DNA of 64,000 nt. Source: Albidovulum sediminicola (GTDB lineage: Bacteria; Pseudomonadota; Alphaproteobacteria; Rhodobacterales; Rhodobacteraceae). The notes under the pieces were generated by a model that worked only from the letters and a program-made list of their open reading frames with translations, was not told the origin of the DNA and searched no databases. Where the stretch lies: contig NZ_JAOWLA010000007.1 of assembly GCF_025751575.1 (NCBI RefSeq), forward strand, positions 62,001 through 126,000, given 5' to 3'. Both the position numbers and the translations under genes were made by a program. Positions 34,503-43,701 of this stretch are shown piece after piece (the stretch's first letter is position 1; each line of letters begins with the position of its first letter).

Positions 34503-34535
34503 CCGTTACAATTCCGTCATGAAACCGTCACAAAA
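34503..34535 (+). promoter_or_regulatory. candidate PHO box (three 11-bp direct repeats)
   Basis: Three head-to-tail 11-mers: CCGTTACAATT, CCGTCATGAAA and CCGTCACAAAA. They match the PhoB box layout of CTGTCAT-type repeats every 11 bp. The box lies in the divergent region between the Na/Pi cotransporter gene (start 34471, minus) and the lysR gene. Orientation is along the plus strand, so which gene is controlled is uncertain; the transporter is the natural candidate. Confidence 0.5.
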
Positions 34536-34623
34536 CTCCGGCGAACGCAAGGGGCCGACGGGCGAATGGGCATTGACCAACCGAGGCGGACGACGCCTGA
34601 TGCCATCAGTACAGGAGTTGGCC

Positions 34624-35526
34624 TTGGCATTCACCCTCAGGCAGTTGCAATTTTTTGTTGCTGCGGCCGAACGTGGCAGCGTGTCGGGGGCGGCGCGCGC
34701 GCTGTCGATTTCCCAGTCCTCGGTCACCGAGGCAATCCAGTCGCTGGAGGACGACCTGGGCGTCGTGCTGTTCGAGCGGCGGGCGCGGGGGCTGGACCTC
34801 ACGCACAAGGGCTCGCTTTTCCTGCGCCATGCGACCCAAATCCTCGGCGACGTCTCGACCGCGCGGATGGCCTTCCGCGAGGAAATCAGCAGCGTTTCGG
34901 GGCGGCTTTCGCTGGGCGTCACCTCGCTTGTCGCGGGCTATGTGCTCTCCGACATCCTGTCGCGGTTCCGCCGCGCCTGGCCGCAGGTGGAGCTTTCGGC
35001 GATCGAGGATAACGGCGACTATCTTCAGCACCTGCTGATCGGGGGCGAACTGGACGTGGCGGTCATGCTCAGCTCGACCATCCGCGACCGGGCCGCGCTT
35101 CAGGTCGAATCCCTGCTGGTCTCGCCCTACCGGCTCTGGCTGCCGCTCGGCCACCGGCTGGCCGATGCCGAGGCGATCACGCTGGACGATCTGGCGGGGG
35201 AGCAGCTGATCGTCCTGACGGTGGACGAGATCGAGGAATCGACCCGCCGCCTGATGGGGGCGCTATCGGTCAAGCCCGACATCGCCTTCCGCACCCGCTC
35301 GGTCGAGGCGGTGCGCTCGCTGGTCGCAACGGGGGCAGGCGTGGCGCTGCTGCCGTCGCTCGTCTACCGGCCCTGGTCGCTGGAGGGCGACCGGATCGAG
35401 ATCCGCGATGTCTCGGGCGATCTGCCGTCGGTGCAGGTGGGGCTGGTCTGGCGCAAGGGCGCGCCGCTTTCCTCCGTCGCCCGCAATTTCATTCGCGCCG
35501 CGCAAGGGGCGGTGCCAGAGCGCTAG
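34624..35526 (+). CDS. LysR-family transcriptional regulator
   Basis: About 300 residues. The winged helix (FTLRQLQFFVAAAERGSVSGAARALSISQ) is followed by a LysR effector-binding domain. A TTG start at 34624 is preferred because AGGAG lies six bases upstream and the protein then begins at the usual LysR position. An in-frame ATG at 34600 would add eight residues. It precedes, on the same strand, a YdcSTUVW-like transporter and aldehyde dehydrogenase operon, which it probably regulates. The effector is unknown. Confidence 0.85.
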   Translation: MAFTLRQLQFFVAAAERGSVSGAARALSISQSSVTEAIQSLEDDLGVVLFERRARGLDLTHKGSLFLRHATQILGDVSTARMAFREEISSVSGRLSLGVTSLVAGYVLSDILSRFRRAWPQVELSAIEDNGDYLQHLLIGGELDVAVMLSSTIRDRAALQVESLLVSPYRLWLPLGHRLADAEAITLDDLAGEQLIVLTVDEIEESTRRLMGALSVKPDIAFRTRSVEAVRSLVATGAGVALLPSLVYRPWSLEGDRIEIRDVSGDLPSVQVGLVWRKGAPLSSVARNFIRAAQGAVPER

Positions 35527-35529
35527 ATC

Positions 35530-35546
35530 TATCGGTTTTACCGATA
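35530..35546. promoter_or_regulatory. perfect inverted repeat just after lysR
   Basis: TATCGGT-TTT-ACCGATA, a perfect 7-bp inverted repeat 4 bases after the lysR stop and about 145 bp upstream of the transporter operon. No T-run follows, so it fits an operator at least as well as a terminator. Confidence 0.4.
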
Positions 35547-35690
35547 CCACCTTTCTGCCTTTTGATATTGAGAATGATCGGGGCGCGGCGCAGTCTTCGG
35601 ATGACGCGCTGCACGCCGGGTCCTTCCGGTTGCCGACAAGCGTGGATTGAAACCACGCGGGCGCGCCCGAAACTCAACCGGAGGACCATC

Positions 35691-36845
35691 ATGACGAAAC
35701 TTCTGATTTCCACCACGGCGATGGCGATGGTCGCCGCCAACGTCGCCGCCGCGGACATGATGACCGCGCTGGGCACGCCGGAGGGGCAGGTCGATATCGT
35801 GGCCTGGCCCGGCTATATCGAGCGCGGCGAAACCGATCCCGCCTTCGACTGGGTGACCAAGTTCGAGGCAGCCTCGGGCTGCAAGGTCAACGTCAAGACC
35901 GCCAATACCTCGGACGAGATGGTGGCGCTGATGAACGAAGGGGGCTTCGACCTCGTGACGGCCTCGGGCGACGCCTCGTTGCGCCTGGTCGCGGGCGGCC
36001 GGGTCCAGCCCATCAACATTGACCTGATCCCGTCCTGGGCCTCGGTCGATGACCGGCTGAAGGATGCGCCCTGGCACACGGTGGACGGCGCCCATTACGG
36101 CACGCCCTACATGTGGGGGCCGAACGTGCTGATGTACAATACCACCGTCTTCCCCGAGCCGCCGACCTCCTGGTCGGTCGTCTTCGAGGAGCAGGCCCTG
36201 CCCGACGGTCAGTCCAACAAGGGCCGTGTTCAGGCCTATGACGGCCCGATTCACGTGGCCGACGCCGCCCAGTACCTGATGGCGCACAAGCCCGAGCTTG
36301 GCATCACCTCGCCCTATGAGCTGAACGAGGATCAGTATGCCGCGGCACTCAACCTGCTTCGGGGTCAGCGCGAGTTGGTCAGCCGCTACTGGCACGACGC
36401 CTTCATCCAGATGGATGACTTCAAGAACGAGGGCGTCGTCGCCTCGGGCTCCTGGCCGTTCCAGGTCAACCTGCTGGCGGCCGAGGGCCAGCCCATCGCC
36501 TCGACCATCCCCTCCGAAGGGGCGACCGGCTGGGCCGACACCACGATGATGCATGTGAATGCGGCCCATCCGACCTGTTCCTACCTGTGGATGGAACATA
36601 CCCTGTCGTCCAACCTGCAATCGGATCTATCGGTCTGGTTCGGCGCGGTGCCCTCGGTTCCGGCGGCCTGCACCGACGGGCGCGGGATGCAGAACCAGGA
36701 GGGCTGCGATGCGAACGGCCTTGCCGATTTTGAGAAGATCCACTTCTGGACGACGCCGGTTGCGAATTGCAGCCAGGGGGAAGGCGCCTGCGTTCCCTAT
36801 TACCGTTGGGTATCCGACTATATCGGCGTGATCGGCGGTCGATAG
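35691..36845 (+). CDS. ABC transporter substrate-binding protein, YdcS/PotD-like
   Basis: 384 residues with a signal peptide (MTKLLISTTAMAMVAANVAAA). Type II periplasmic binding protein similar to polyamine/opine receptors: VDIVAWPGYIERG, KFEAASGCKVNVKTANTSDEM, MWGPNVLMYNTTVFP. Four C-terminal cysteines are unusual for the family. A good GGAGG precedes the ATG. With the following ATPase, two permeases and aldehyde dehydrogenase, the cluster has the order of E. coli ydcSTUVW, implicated in putrescine/GABA-type compounds. Substrate inferred only. Confidence 0.84.
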   Translation: MTKLLISTTAMAMVAANVAAADMMTALGTPEGQVDIVAWPGYIERGETDPAFDWVTKFEAASGCKVNVKTANTSDEMVALMNEGGFDLVTASGDASLRLVAGGRVQPINIDLIPSWASVDDRLKDAPWHTVDGAHYGTPYMWGPNVLMYNTTVFPEPPTSWSVVFEEQALPDGQSNKGRVQAYDGPIHVADAAQYLMAHKPELGITSPYELNEDQYAAALNLLRGQRELVSRYWHDAFIQMDDFKNEGVVASGSWPFQVNLLAAEGQPIASTIPSEGATGWADTTMMHVNAAHPTCSYLWMEHTLSSNLQSDLSVWFGAVPSVPAACTDGRGMQNQEGCDANGLADFEKIHFWTTPVANCSQGEGACVPYYRWVSDYIGVIGGR

Positions 36846-36852
36846 GACCATA

Positions 36853-36928
36853 CCCCTTCTCCGGCACCGGGGAAGGGGCGCCCCTGCGCCCGGGACCGTC
36901 GCACCCCTCCTCCGCCTGCGGGGGAGGG
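36853..36928. repeat. pair of related palindromic hairpins between the receptor and ATPase genes
   Basis: Two similar stems in tandem: 36853-36878 (12-bp arms starting CCCCTTCTCCGG) and 36905-36928 (11-bp arms starting CCCTCCTCCGC), each with one G-T pair and a 2-base loop. The arms resemble each other and are flanked by TA-ending bases, a REP-like arrangement. They probably stabilise the receptor mRNA or attenuate read-through into the ATPase gene. Classification is inference. Confidence 0.6.
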
Positions 36929-36957
36929 TATAGCCAACACTTTCCTTCCGTGATCTC

Positions 36958-37950
36958 ATGACCGCTGCCGTCGAATTCCTGAACGTCTCGCGCCACTTCG
37001 GCACCGTCCGCGCCGTGGATCGCGTCGACCTCTCCATCGCTGAGGGGTCCTTCTTCGCCATGCTGGGGCCCTCGGGGTCGGGCAAGACGACCTGCCTGAG
37101 GCTGATATCGGGGTTCGAGAAGCCCACCGCCGGCACGATCCGCATCTTCGGCGAGGACATGGGCGAGGTGCCGCCGAACCGGCGCCATGTGAACACCGTC
37201 TTTCAGGATTACGCGCTCTTTCCCCACATGAACGTGCGCGACAACGTGGCCTATGGGCTGATGGTGCGGGGCGTGGACCGCCGCAGCCGCCGCGACAAGG
37301 CCGAGGAGATGCTGTCGCTGGTGAAGCTCGACGGCTTCGGCGACCGCAAGCCCGCGCAGCTTTCGGGCGGGCAGCGGCAGCGCGTGGCGCTGGCGCGCGC
37401 GCTGGTCAACGAACCGCGCGTGCTGCTTCTGGATGAGCCGCTGGGGGCACTCGACCTCAAGCTGCGCGAGGCCATGCAGGATGAGCTGAAGGCGCTGCAA
37501 CGGCGCTTGGGTATCACCTTCGTATTCGTCACCCACGACCAGGGCGAGGCGCTGTCCATGGCCGACCGTGTCGCCGTCTTCAACGAAGGGCGGATTGCCC
37601 AGGTCGGAACCCCGTCCGAGGTCTACGACCGCCCCGCGACCCGTTTCGTCGCCGATTTTGTCGGATCGTCGAACGTCCTGCCGCCGGACCTGACCCGCAG
37701 CTTCGGCGGGCCTGAGTGCTGGGCGAGCCTGCGCCCCGAAGCCATCCGTTTTGCCCCGGCCGCCGAGGCGCGCGCAACGGGGCGCGTGAGCGCCCTGCGC
37801 TATCTCGGTTCCGGGACGCGCGTGGCGCTTGAGGCCGGAGGGCAGGAGATCGCGGTCCTGGTGCCTGCGGGCAACCCCCTTCCCGCTGTCGGGGACCGCG
37901 CGGGCCTGACATGGGACAGCGATGCGCTGCACCTGATGGAGGGCGCGTGA
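36958..37950 (+). CDS. ABC transporter ATP-binding protein, PotA/YdcT-like
   Basis: 330 residues. Walker A GPSGSGKTT, Q-loop VFQDYALFPHM, signature LSGGQRQRVALARAL, Walker B VLLLDEPLGALD and switch VTHDQGEA are all present, followed by a C-terminal TOBE-type domain. Powers the YdcSTUV-like importer. Its stop overlaps the next ATG by one base. Confidence 0.92.
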   Translation: MTAAVEFLNVSRHFGTVRAVDRVDLSIAEGSFFAMLGPSGSGKTTCLRLISGFEKPTAGTIRIFGEDMGEVPPNRRHVNTVFQDYALFPHMNVRDNVAYGLMVRGVDRRSRRDKAEEMLSLVKLDGFGDRKPAQLSGGQRQRVALARALVNEPRVLLLDEPLGALDLKLREAMQDELKALQRRLGITFVFVTHDQGEALSMADRVAVFNEGRIAQVGTPSEVYDRPATRFVADFVGSSNVLPPDLTRSFGGPECWASLRPEAIRFAPAAEARATGRVSALRYLGSGTRVALEAGGQEIAVLVPAGNPLPAVGDRAGLTWDSDALHLMEGA

Positions 37951-38882
37951 TGGAAAGCGCCCATCCCGCGCGCGGCGCCTTTGACCGCATGACCGCGCTT
38001 TTCTGGCGCCGCCCGAAGCTTCTGACCGCGCTGCTGATCGCGCCGCCGCTTTTATGGCTTGGGGTGGTCTATGTCGGCTCTCTCGCGGCGCTGCTGCTGC
38101 AAAGCTTCTACTCGATTGACGAATTCTCGGGCATCGTCGTGCCGGAATTCACGCTCAAGACCTATGCCGAGCTGCTGATCCCGTCGAATTACGACGTGAT
38201 CGTGCGCACCGTGACGATGGCCGCCGCCGTCACGCTCGCCTCTGTCGCGATCGCCTTTCCGGTGGCCTTTTTCGCGGCCCGCCACGCCAAGGGGCGCTGG
38301 AAGGCGGTGTTCTACCTGGGCGTCATGCTGCCGCTCTGGTCGTCCTACCTGGTCAAGGTCTACGCTTGGAAGCTGATCCTGGCGAAGGAGGGGATCATCA
38401 CCTGGGCGGCCGAGGGGATCGGCGCGGGCAACGTCCTGGGCGCGGTGCTTGCCATTCCGGTGATCGGCGGCAACTCGCTTTCCACCTCCTACATCGGGAC
38501 GTTCCTGGTCTTCGTCTACGTCTGGTTGCCCTACATGATCCTGCCGATGCAGGCTTCGCTGGAACGTGTGCCGACCTCAATGCTGGAGGCGTCGGCCGAC
38601 CTTGGTGCGCGCGGCTGGCGGACCTTCCGCAGCGTGATCCTGCCCTTGGCATTGCCGGGGGTGATCGCGGGGTCGATCTTCACCTTCTCGCTCACGCTCG
38701 GGGATTACATCATCCCCCAGATCATCGGGTCGAGCCGCTTCTTCATCGGCCAGGCGGTCTATTCGCTGCAAGGGACGGCGGGGAACATCCCGCTCGCGGC
38801 GGCCTTCGCGGTCGTGCCCATCGTGATCATGCTAGTCTACCTGGCGGTCGCGCGGAAGATGGGGGCCTTCGATGCACTCTGA
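37950..38882 (+). CDS. ABC transporter permease, PotB/YdcU-like
   Basis: 310 residues, about six membrane helices. The conserved EAA loop is [27 protein letters not shown], characteristic of binding-protein-dependent permeases. Starts within the ATPase stop (TGATGG) and overlaps the second permease gene by 11 bp. Confidence 0.88.
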   Translation: MESAHPARGAFDRMTALFWRRPKLLTALLIAPPLLWLGVVYVGSLAALLLQSFYSIDEFSGIVVPEFTLKTYAELLIPSNYDVIVRTVTMAAAVTLASVAIAFPVAFFAARHAKGRWKAVFYLGVMLPLWSSYLVKVYAWKLILAKEGIITWAAEGIGAGNVLGAVLAIPVIGGNSLSTSYIGTFLVFVYVWLPYMILPMQASLERVPTSMLEASADLGARGWRTFRSVILPLALPGVIAGSIFTFSLTLGDYIIPQIIGSSRFFIGQAVYSLQGTAGNIPLAAAFAVVPIVIMLVYLAVARKMGAFDAL

Positions 38883-39681
38883 CGCCCGCCCGCCGCTCGG
38901 CCTGACCATCGGTGCGATCCTGGGGCTCCTGTTCCTGCACCTGCCGATCCTTCTGATCTTCCTCTACGCCTTCACGACCGAGGATCGCAGCTACCAGTTT
39001 CCGCCCCCGGGGCTGACGACGAAATGGTTCGCCGTCGCCTGGAACCGGGAGGATATCTGGCCGCCGCTTTACCTGTCGCTGCGGGTCGCTGCGATATCCT
39101 CGGGCATGGCGCTGGTCCTCGGGACGCTCTGCGCGGCGGCGATGGCGCGCGCGCGGTTCTTCGGGCGTGACACGATCTCGCTCCTGGTCATCCTGCCCAT
39201 TGCGCTTCCGGGGATCATCACGGGGATGTCACTCCGGTCTGCCTTCGCGGTCGCCGACATCCCGTTTTCGACCTGGACCATCGTTCTGGGGCACGCGACC
39301 TTCTGCATCGTCATCGTCTACAACAACGCCGTCGCGCGTTTCCGGCGGCTGGGGGCGTCGATGCTGGAGGCCTCGGCCGACCTAGGCGCCAACAGCTTCC
39401 AGACCTTCCGCCATGTGATCCTGCCCAATCTTGGCTCAGCGCTTCTGGCGGGCGGGATGCTCGCCTTCGCGCTCTCTTTCGATGAGGTGATCGTGACGAC
39501 CTTCACGGCGGGCCAGCAATCGACCCTGCCGATCTGGATGCTGAACGAGCTGGTCCGCCCGCGCCAGCGGCCGGTCACCAACGTGGTTGCGATCGTGGTC
39601 TTCACCGCGACCTTCCTGCCGATCCTGGCGGCCTACTACCTGACCCGTGGCGGCGAAGAGACCGCCGGCGGCGGCAAATGA
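38872..39681 (+). CDS. ABC transporter permease, PotC/YdcV-like
   Basis: 269 residues with six predicted helices and the EAA loop [25 protein letters not shown]. Second permease of the polyamine/GABA-type importer. The aldehyde dehydrogenase gene follows after 13 bp, so the operon continues. Confidence 0.88.
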   Translation: MHSDARPPLGLTIGAILGLLFLHLPILLIFLYAFTTEDRSYQFPPPGLTTKWFAVAWNREDIWPPLYLSLRVAAISSGMALVLGTLCAAAMARARFFGRDTISLLVILPIALPGIITGMSLRSAFAVADIPFSTWTIVLGHATFCIVIVYNNAVARFRRLGASMLEASADLGANSFQTFRHVILPNLGSALLAGGMLAFALSFDEVIVTTFTAGQQSTLPIWMLNELVRPRQRPVTNVVAIVVFTATFLPILAAYYLTRGGEETAGGGK

Positions 39682-39694
39682 AAGGAACCGTGGA

Positions 39695-41134
39695 ATGACC
39701 CTGCACATCGACACCGCCCTGCTGATCGGTGACGCGTTCGAGGGCGGGCAGGAGCGCGCCGAAAAGGTGCTGAACCCGCGGACCGGCGCGCTGATCCTTG
39801 AGGTGCCGGAGGCCTCGACCGACCAGGTCGACCGCGCCGTGGCCGCCGCCCGGCGGGCGTTCGACGGCTGGTCGCGCACGACGCCGGGCGACCGCGCGGC
39901 GGCGCTACTGAGGATCGCCGACCGGATCGAGGCCGCGGCGGAGGACTTCGCCGCGCTTGAGGCGCTCAATTGCGGCAAGCCGATCAACGCGGCCCGTGGC
40001 GACGAATTGCCCGCCGTGGTCGATTGCTTCCGCTTTTTCGCGGGCGCGGTGCGCTGCCAGCACGGGACGGCGGCGGGGGAATACCTTGCGGGGCACACCT
40101 CGATGATCCGGCGCGACGCAGTGGGCGTGATCGCCTCCATCGCGCCCTGGAACTATCCGCTGATGATGATGGCCTGGAAGCTCTGCCCGGCGGTCGCGGG
40201 CGGCAACACCGTGGTCTTCAAGCCCTCCGAGCAGACCCCGCTGACCGCGCTGAAGCTTGCGCGCATCCTGGCGGAGGAACTGCCGCCGGGCGTGGTCAAT
40301 GTCACGCCGGGCCGGGGCGAGACGGTGGGAAGCTACCTCATCAACCACCCGGGCATCGACATGATCAGCCTGACGGGGGATGTGGCCACGGGGCGCAAGA
40401 TGCTGGACGCCGCAGCGAAGTCGGTGAAGCGCACGCATCTTGAACTGGGTGGCAAGGCGCCGGTCGTGGTCTTCGATGACGCCGACCTGCCGTCGGTGGT
40501 GGAGGGCATCCGCGCCTTCGGCTTTTACAACGCCGGGCAGGACTGCACCGCCGCCTGCCGCATCTACGCGGGCCGCAAGATCTACGACAATCTCGTCGCG
40601 GACCTGAGCGCGGCGGTCTCCTCGATCGAGCTTGGCAATGCCGACGATACCACGAACGAGATCGGGCCGCTCATCAGCCTGCGCCAACGCGACCGCGTCG
40701 CGAGCTTCGTCGAGCGGGCGCGGGAACTGGACCATGTGGAGGTCACCGCGGGCGGCGCGCTTCTGGGCAACGAGGGCTTCTACTACAAGCCAACCGTCAT
40801 CGCCGGCGCGCGGCAACAGGACGAGATCGTCCGGCGCGAGGTCTTCGGCCCGGTCGTCTCCGTCACGCCGTTCTCGGATGCCGAGGAGGCGGTCGCCTGG
40901 GCGAATGACAGCGACTATGGGCTCGCCTCCTCCGTGTGGACAAGGGATGTCGGCCGGGCGATGGCGACCGCCGCGCGCCTGCGCTACGGCTGCACCTGGG
41001 TGAATACCCACTTCATGCTGGCAAGCGAAATGCCCCACGGCGGGCTGAAACAGTCAGGATACGGCAAGGACCTGTCGTCTTTTGCGCTGGAAGACTACAC
41101 TGTAGTAAGGCATGTAATGCTCAAGCACGGCTGA
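39695..41134 (+). CDS. gamma-aminobutyraldehyde / betaine-aldehyde-type dehydrogenase
   Basis: 479-residue NAD(P)-dependent aldehyde dehydrogenase. Motifs are the N-anchor [12 protein letters not shown], the glutamate-containing [10 protein letters not shown], the catalytic cysteine in [10 protein letters not shown], and [14 protein letters not shown]. It is close to PatD/YdcW, which oxidises 4-aminobutyraldehyde to GABA, and it stands exactly where ydcW does after ydcSTUV. Betaine aldehyde dehydrogenase is the main alternative; the operon favours PatD-type function. Confidence 0.87.
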   Translation: MTLHIDTALLIGDAFEGGQERAEKVLNPRTGALILEVPEASTDQVDRAVAAARRAFDGWSRTTPGDRAAALLRIADRIEAAAEDFAALEALNCGKPINAARGDELPAVVDCFRFFAGAVRCQHGTAAGEYLAGHTSMIRRDAVGVIASIAPWNYPLMMMAWKLCPAVAGGNTVVFKPSEQTPLTALKLARILAEELPPGVVNVTPGRGETVGSYLINHPGIDMISLTGDVATGRKMLDAAAKSVKRTHLELGGKAPVVVFDDADLPSVVEGIRAFGFYNAGQDCTAACRIYAGRKIYDNLVADLSAAVSSIELGNADDTTNEIGPLISLRQRDRVASFVERARELDHVEVTAGGALLGNEGFYYKPTVIAGARQQDEIVRREVFGPVVSVTPFSDAEEAVAWANDSDYGLASSVWTRDVGRAMATAARLRYGCTWVNTHFMLASEMPHGGLKQSGYGKDLSSFALEDYTVVRHVMLKHG

Positions 41135-41227
41135 GACCTTTCTGGCCGCTGCGGGACGCCGAAGGGACGCTGCAGCCGCGCACCCTCGGCCAGGGGCGCG
41201 TTGCGGTGGAGCCGACGCGCCCCGACC

Positions 41228-41920
41228 CTAACCGGCGATGGCCCGCGCGATGAGATCCGGCACCTCTGCGTGGACGCCGAGCGGCGGAAGACACGGCCCC
41301 TGAAACCCCGCAGTGTCGAGTGCGGTCGGGACATCCGCCACAACGTGACCCCAGCGCGCCACGAAAAGCGGCAGGCAAAGCGCCTGTGGCCCGGTTTCCT
41401 TCGCGGCGTCTTCCAGAAGCGGGGGCTCCTCGATGAACCCAAGCCGGCAGTCGCGCAGGGGTAGTGCTGCCAAGATGGCCTGCCGGATGCGCTCTGCGGC
41501 CTCGGCGGGCGCGCGGCTGCGGCCCGATCCATGCGCGGCCAGCAGCAGCGTGCTGTCCTCAGCCCGCCAGCCTTGGTTCGCGATGGCCTCGCGCGCGATC
41601 CTGACGGCGAGCGTGGCGGCGTCGGGCACGAGGCCGAAGGCGGGCAGCGCGGTGAAGTCCCGCATGCCAGCGGCGGCCAGACGGCGGGGCAGTTCGACCT
41701 TGGTGAACCAGCCGTCCGACATGAAGAAGGGGAAGACGCGGGGCGTTTCGAGGCCCCCTAACGCGGCGTCCAGAGCGCCCGGCGCGGCCAGCGTCGCGCC
41801 ACGGATGCGCCAATCCGGCAGGCGGGCGGCGACGGCCATTACGATGCGCGCCAGATCCTGTTCTGCCGGGGCAGGGTCGGAGGGTTGGCCATGCGCGACG
41901 ATCAGGGCGGAACGGGACAT
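41228..41920 (-). CDS. CbiX-family protein (sirohydrochlorin chelatase-like)
   Basis: 230 residues made of two CbiX-like halves, each with a metal-binding histidine (LIVAHGQPSD near the N-terminus and LLLAAHGSGRSRAP in the second half). CbiX enzymes insert cobalt or ferrous iron into sirohydrochlorin. It follows modC on the same strand after 57 bp and may be co-transcribed with the molybdate genes. Whether it is a true chelatase cannot be told from sequence. Confidence 0.78.
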   Translation of the reverse strand: MSRSALIVAHGQPSDPAPAEQDLARIVMAVAARLPDWRIRGATLAAPGALDAALGGLETPRVFPFFMSDGWFTKVELPRRLAAAGMRDFTALPAFGLVPDAATLAVRIAREAIANQGWRAEDSTLLLAAHGSGRSRAPAEAAERIRQAILAALPLRDCRLGFIEEPPLLEDAAKETGPQALCLPLFVARWGHVVADVPTALDTAGFQGPCLPPLGVHAEVPDLIARAIAG

Positions 41921-41977
41921 GCCCCCTGTGCTAGCCGACCCCGTGCGGGCCGTAAAGCGCCGCCTTTGGCATTCCTG

Positions 41978-43033
41978 TCACTCCCGCGCGAGCGCGACCG
42001 ATTTCAGGATGGCGTGGCAGGCCCGCCCCGGCACCAGGTCCAGCGCCCGTACGGAGCGGAGCGTCACGCGTGAACGCACCATGCTGCCCCCCAGGTCCAG
42101 CGTCACGTCGCAGGCGGCCGGTCCCGCCGCGACAACGCCACGCACGATGGCGGGCAGGACGTTCAGCGCCGAAAGCGCCTCTGGCCGGGGCAGGGCGATC
42201 ATCACGTCGCGGGCACGCACGAAGACGCGCACGTCGGTGCCCGGCGGCCCCAGGGGTTCGGGCGACAGGATCTCTCCGCCCGGGAAGCCAAGACGGCAAA
42301 GCCCGTCCCCGGTCATTCCGATGATGCGGGCGGCGATCAGCGATCCGGGCTCTTCGCCCCCGAAAGCCGCTGCGGCGGCGCTGTCGGCAAAGACCTCTTC
42401 CGCGGGGCCGAAGCTGGCCAATCGGCCCTCGGCAAGGGCCAGGACATGGGTCGCAAGGCGGGCGACCTCGCCCACAGAGTGGCTCACGTAAAGGATGGGA
42501 AGGCCAAGCCGGTCGCGCAGATCCTCGACCACGGGCAGGATCTCGGCCCGCCGGGTCTGGTCCAGTGCGGCAAGCGGCTCGTCCATCAGGATCAGCCGGG
42601 GCCGCGTCAGCAGCGCCCGGGCCAGCGCGACGCGCTGCGCCTCCCCCCCGGAAAGACCGGCGGTGCGGCGGGCGAGCAGCGGTTCAAGCCCGAGGTCGCG
42701 CACGACGGGGGCGATCTCGGCCCCGCTGCGCCGCGCGGCGTAGGCCAGATTGCCGCGCACGTCGAGATGGGCGAAAAGTCGTGGTTCCTGAAAGACGCTG
42801 GCGACGCGGCGGCGATGGGGTGGCACGAAATGCCCCGCGTCGGACCAGACCTCGCCCCCGAAGGCGATGCGCCCCTCTGCCCGCTCGAACCCCGCCACCA
42901 GTCGCAGGAGCGTGGACTTGCCTGCCCCGGAAGGCCCGAAAACGGCCGTCAGGCCCGACGCGGGCAGATCTGCCCGGACCGAAAGCGCAAAGCCGGCACG
43001 GTCGTGGCGGATGTCGAGATCAAGCCCCGTCAT
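41978..43033 (-). CDS. modC: molybdate ABC transporter ATP-binding protein
   Basis: 351 residues: Walker A GPSGAGKST, signature LSGGEAQRVALARAL, Walker B LILMDEPLAALD, and a C-terminal Mop/TOBE molybdate-binding domain (VRARDVMIALPRPEALSALNVLPA). It energises molybdate import with ModB and ModA. Overlaps the modB stop by four bases. The imported molybdenum is needed by SoeA in this window. Confidence 0.93.
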   Translation of the reverse strand: MTGLDLDIRHDRAGFALSVRADLPASGLTAVFGPSGAGKSTLLRLVAGFERAEGRIAFGGEVWSDAGHFVPPHRRRVASVFQEPRLFAHLDVRGNLAYAARRSGAEIAPVVRDLGLEPLLARRTAGLSGGEAQRVALARALLTRPRLILMDEPLAALDQTRRAEILPVVEDLRDRLGLPILYVSHSVGEVARLATHVLALAEGRLASFGPAEEVFADSAAAAAFGGEEPGSLIAARIIGMTGDGLCRLGFPGGEILSPEPLGPPGTDVRVFVRARDVMIALPRPEALSALNVLPAIVRGVVAAGPAACDVTLDLGGSMVRSRVTLRSVRALDLVPGRACHAILKSVALARE

Positions 43034-43701
43034 CCCCGCGCCTCGCGCCGGTTCGTGCGGAACAGAAGGTAAAGCGCGACGAAGGAGAGCGCCACGAGCA
43101 GGGCCGACATCCCGTGCGCGGCGGGGTAGTCCAGCACCTCGACCCGTTCGTAGATGGCGATGGCGATGGTCTTGGTCTGGCCCGGGATATTGCCGCCGAC
43201 CATCAGCACGACACCGAATTCGCCCAGCGTATGGGCAAAGGACAGCACCGCTGCCGCCAGATAACCCCGGCGCGCCAGCGGGATGCCGACGCTCAGGAAC
43301 GCATCAAGCGGGCTGGCCCCGCAGCTTGCCGCCGCCTCGATCGGTTTGCGCCCGACCTCGGCAAAGGCAGCCTGAAGCGGCTGGACCGCGAAGGGCAGCG
43401 AATAGATCAGCGAGGCCACGACCAGGCCTGCGAAGGAGAAGGTCAGGCTGGTCCCCGTCGCCGCCATCCAGAGCCCGCCCAGAGGGGTCGAGGGGTTCAG
43501 GGCGACCAGCAGGTAGAAGCCCAGAACCGTCGGCGGAAGCACAAGCGGCAGGGCTGTCACCGCCTCCACCAGGGGCCGCAGGCGGCTTCGGCTATGCGCG
43601 AGCCACCAGGCGAGTGGTGTTGCCACCAGCATCAGGATCGCCGTGACGAGCCCGGCAAGCCGCAGCGTCAGCCAGAAGGGCGTAAGGTCGGCGAGGCTCA
43701 T
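43030..43701 (-). CDS. modB: molybdate ABC transporter permease
   Basis: 223 residues with about five or six helices. Typical ModB segments are PLAWWLAHSRSRLRPLVEAVTALPLVLPPTVLGFYLL and the EAA loop IEAAASCGASPLDAFLSVGIPLARRG. Four-base overlaps join it to modA upstream and modC downstream. Confidence 0.93.
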   Translation of the reverse strand: MSLADLTPFWLTLRLAGLVTAILMLVATPLAWWLAHSRSRLRPLVEAVTALPLVLPPTVLGFYLLVALNPSTPLGGLWMAATGTSLTFSFAGLVVASLIYSLPFAVQPLQAAFAEVGRKPIEAAASCGASPLDAFLSVGIPLARRGYLAAAVLSFAHTLGEFGVVLMVGGNIPGQTKTIAIAIYERVEVLDYPAAHGMSALLVALSFVALYLLFRTNRREARG

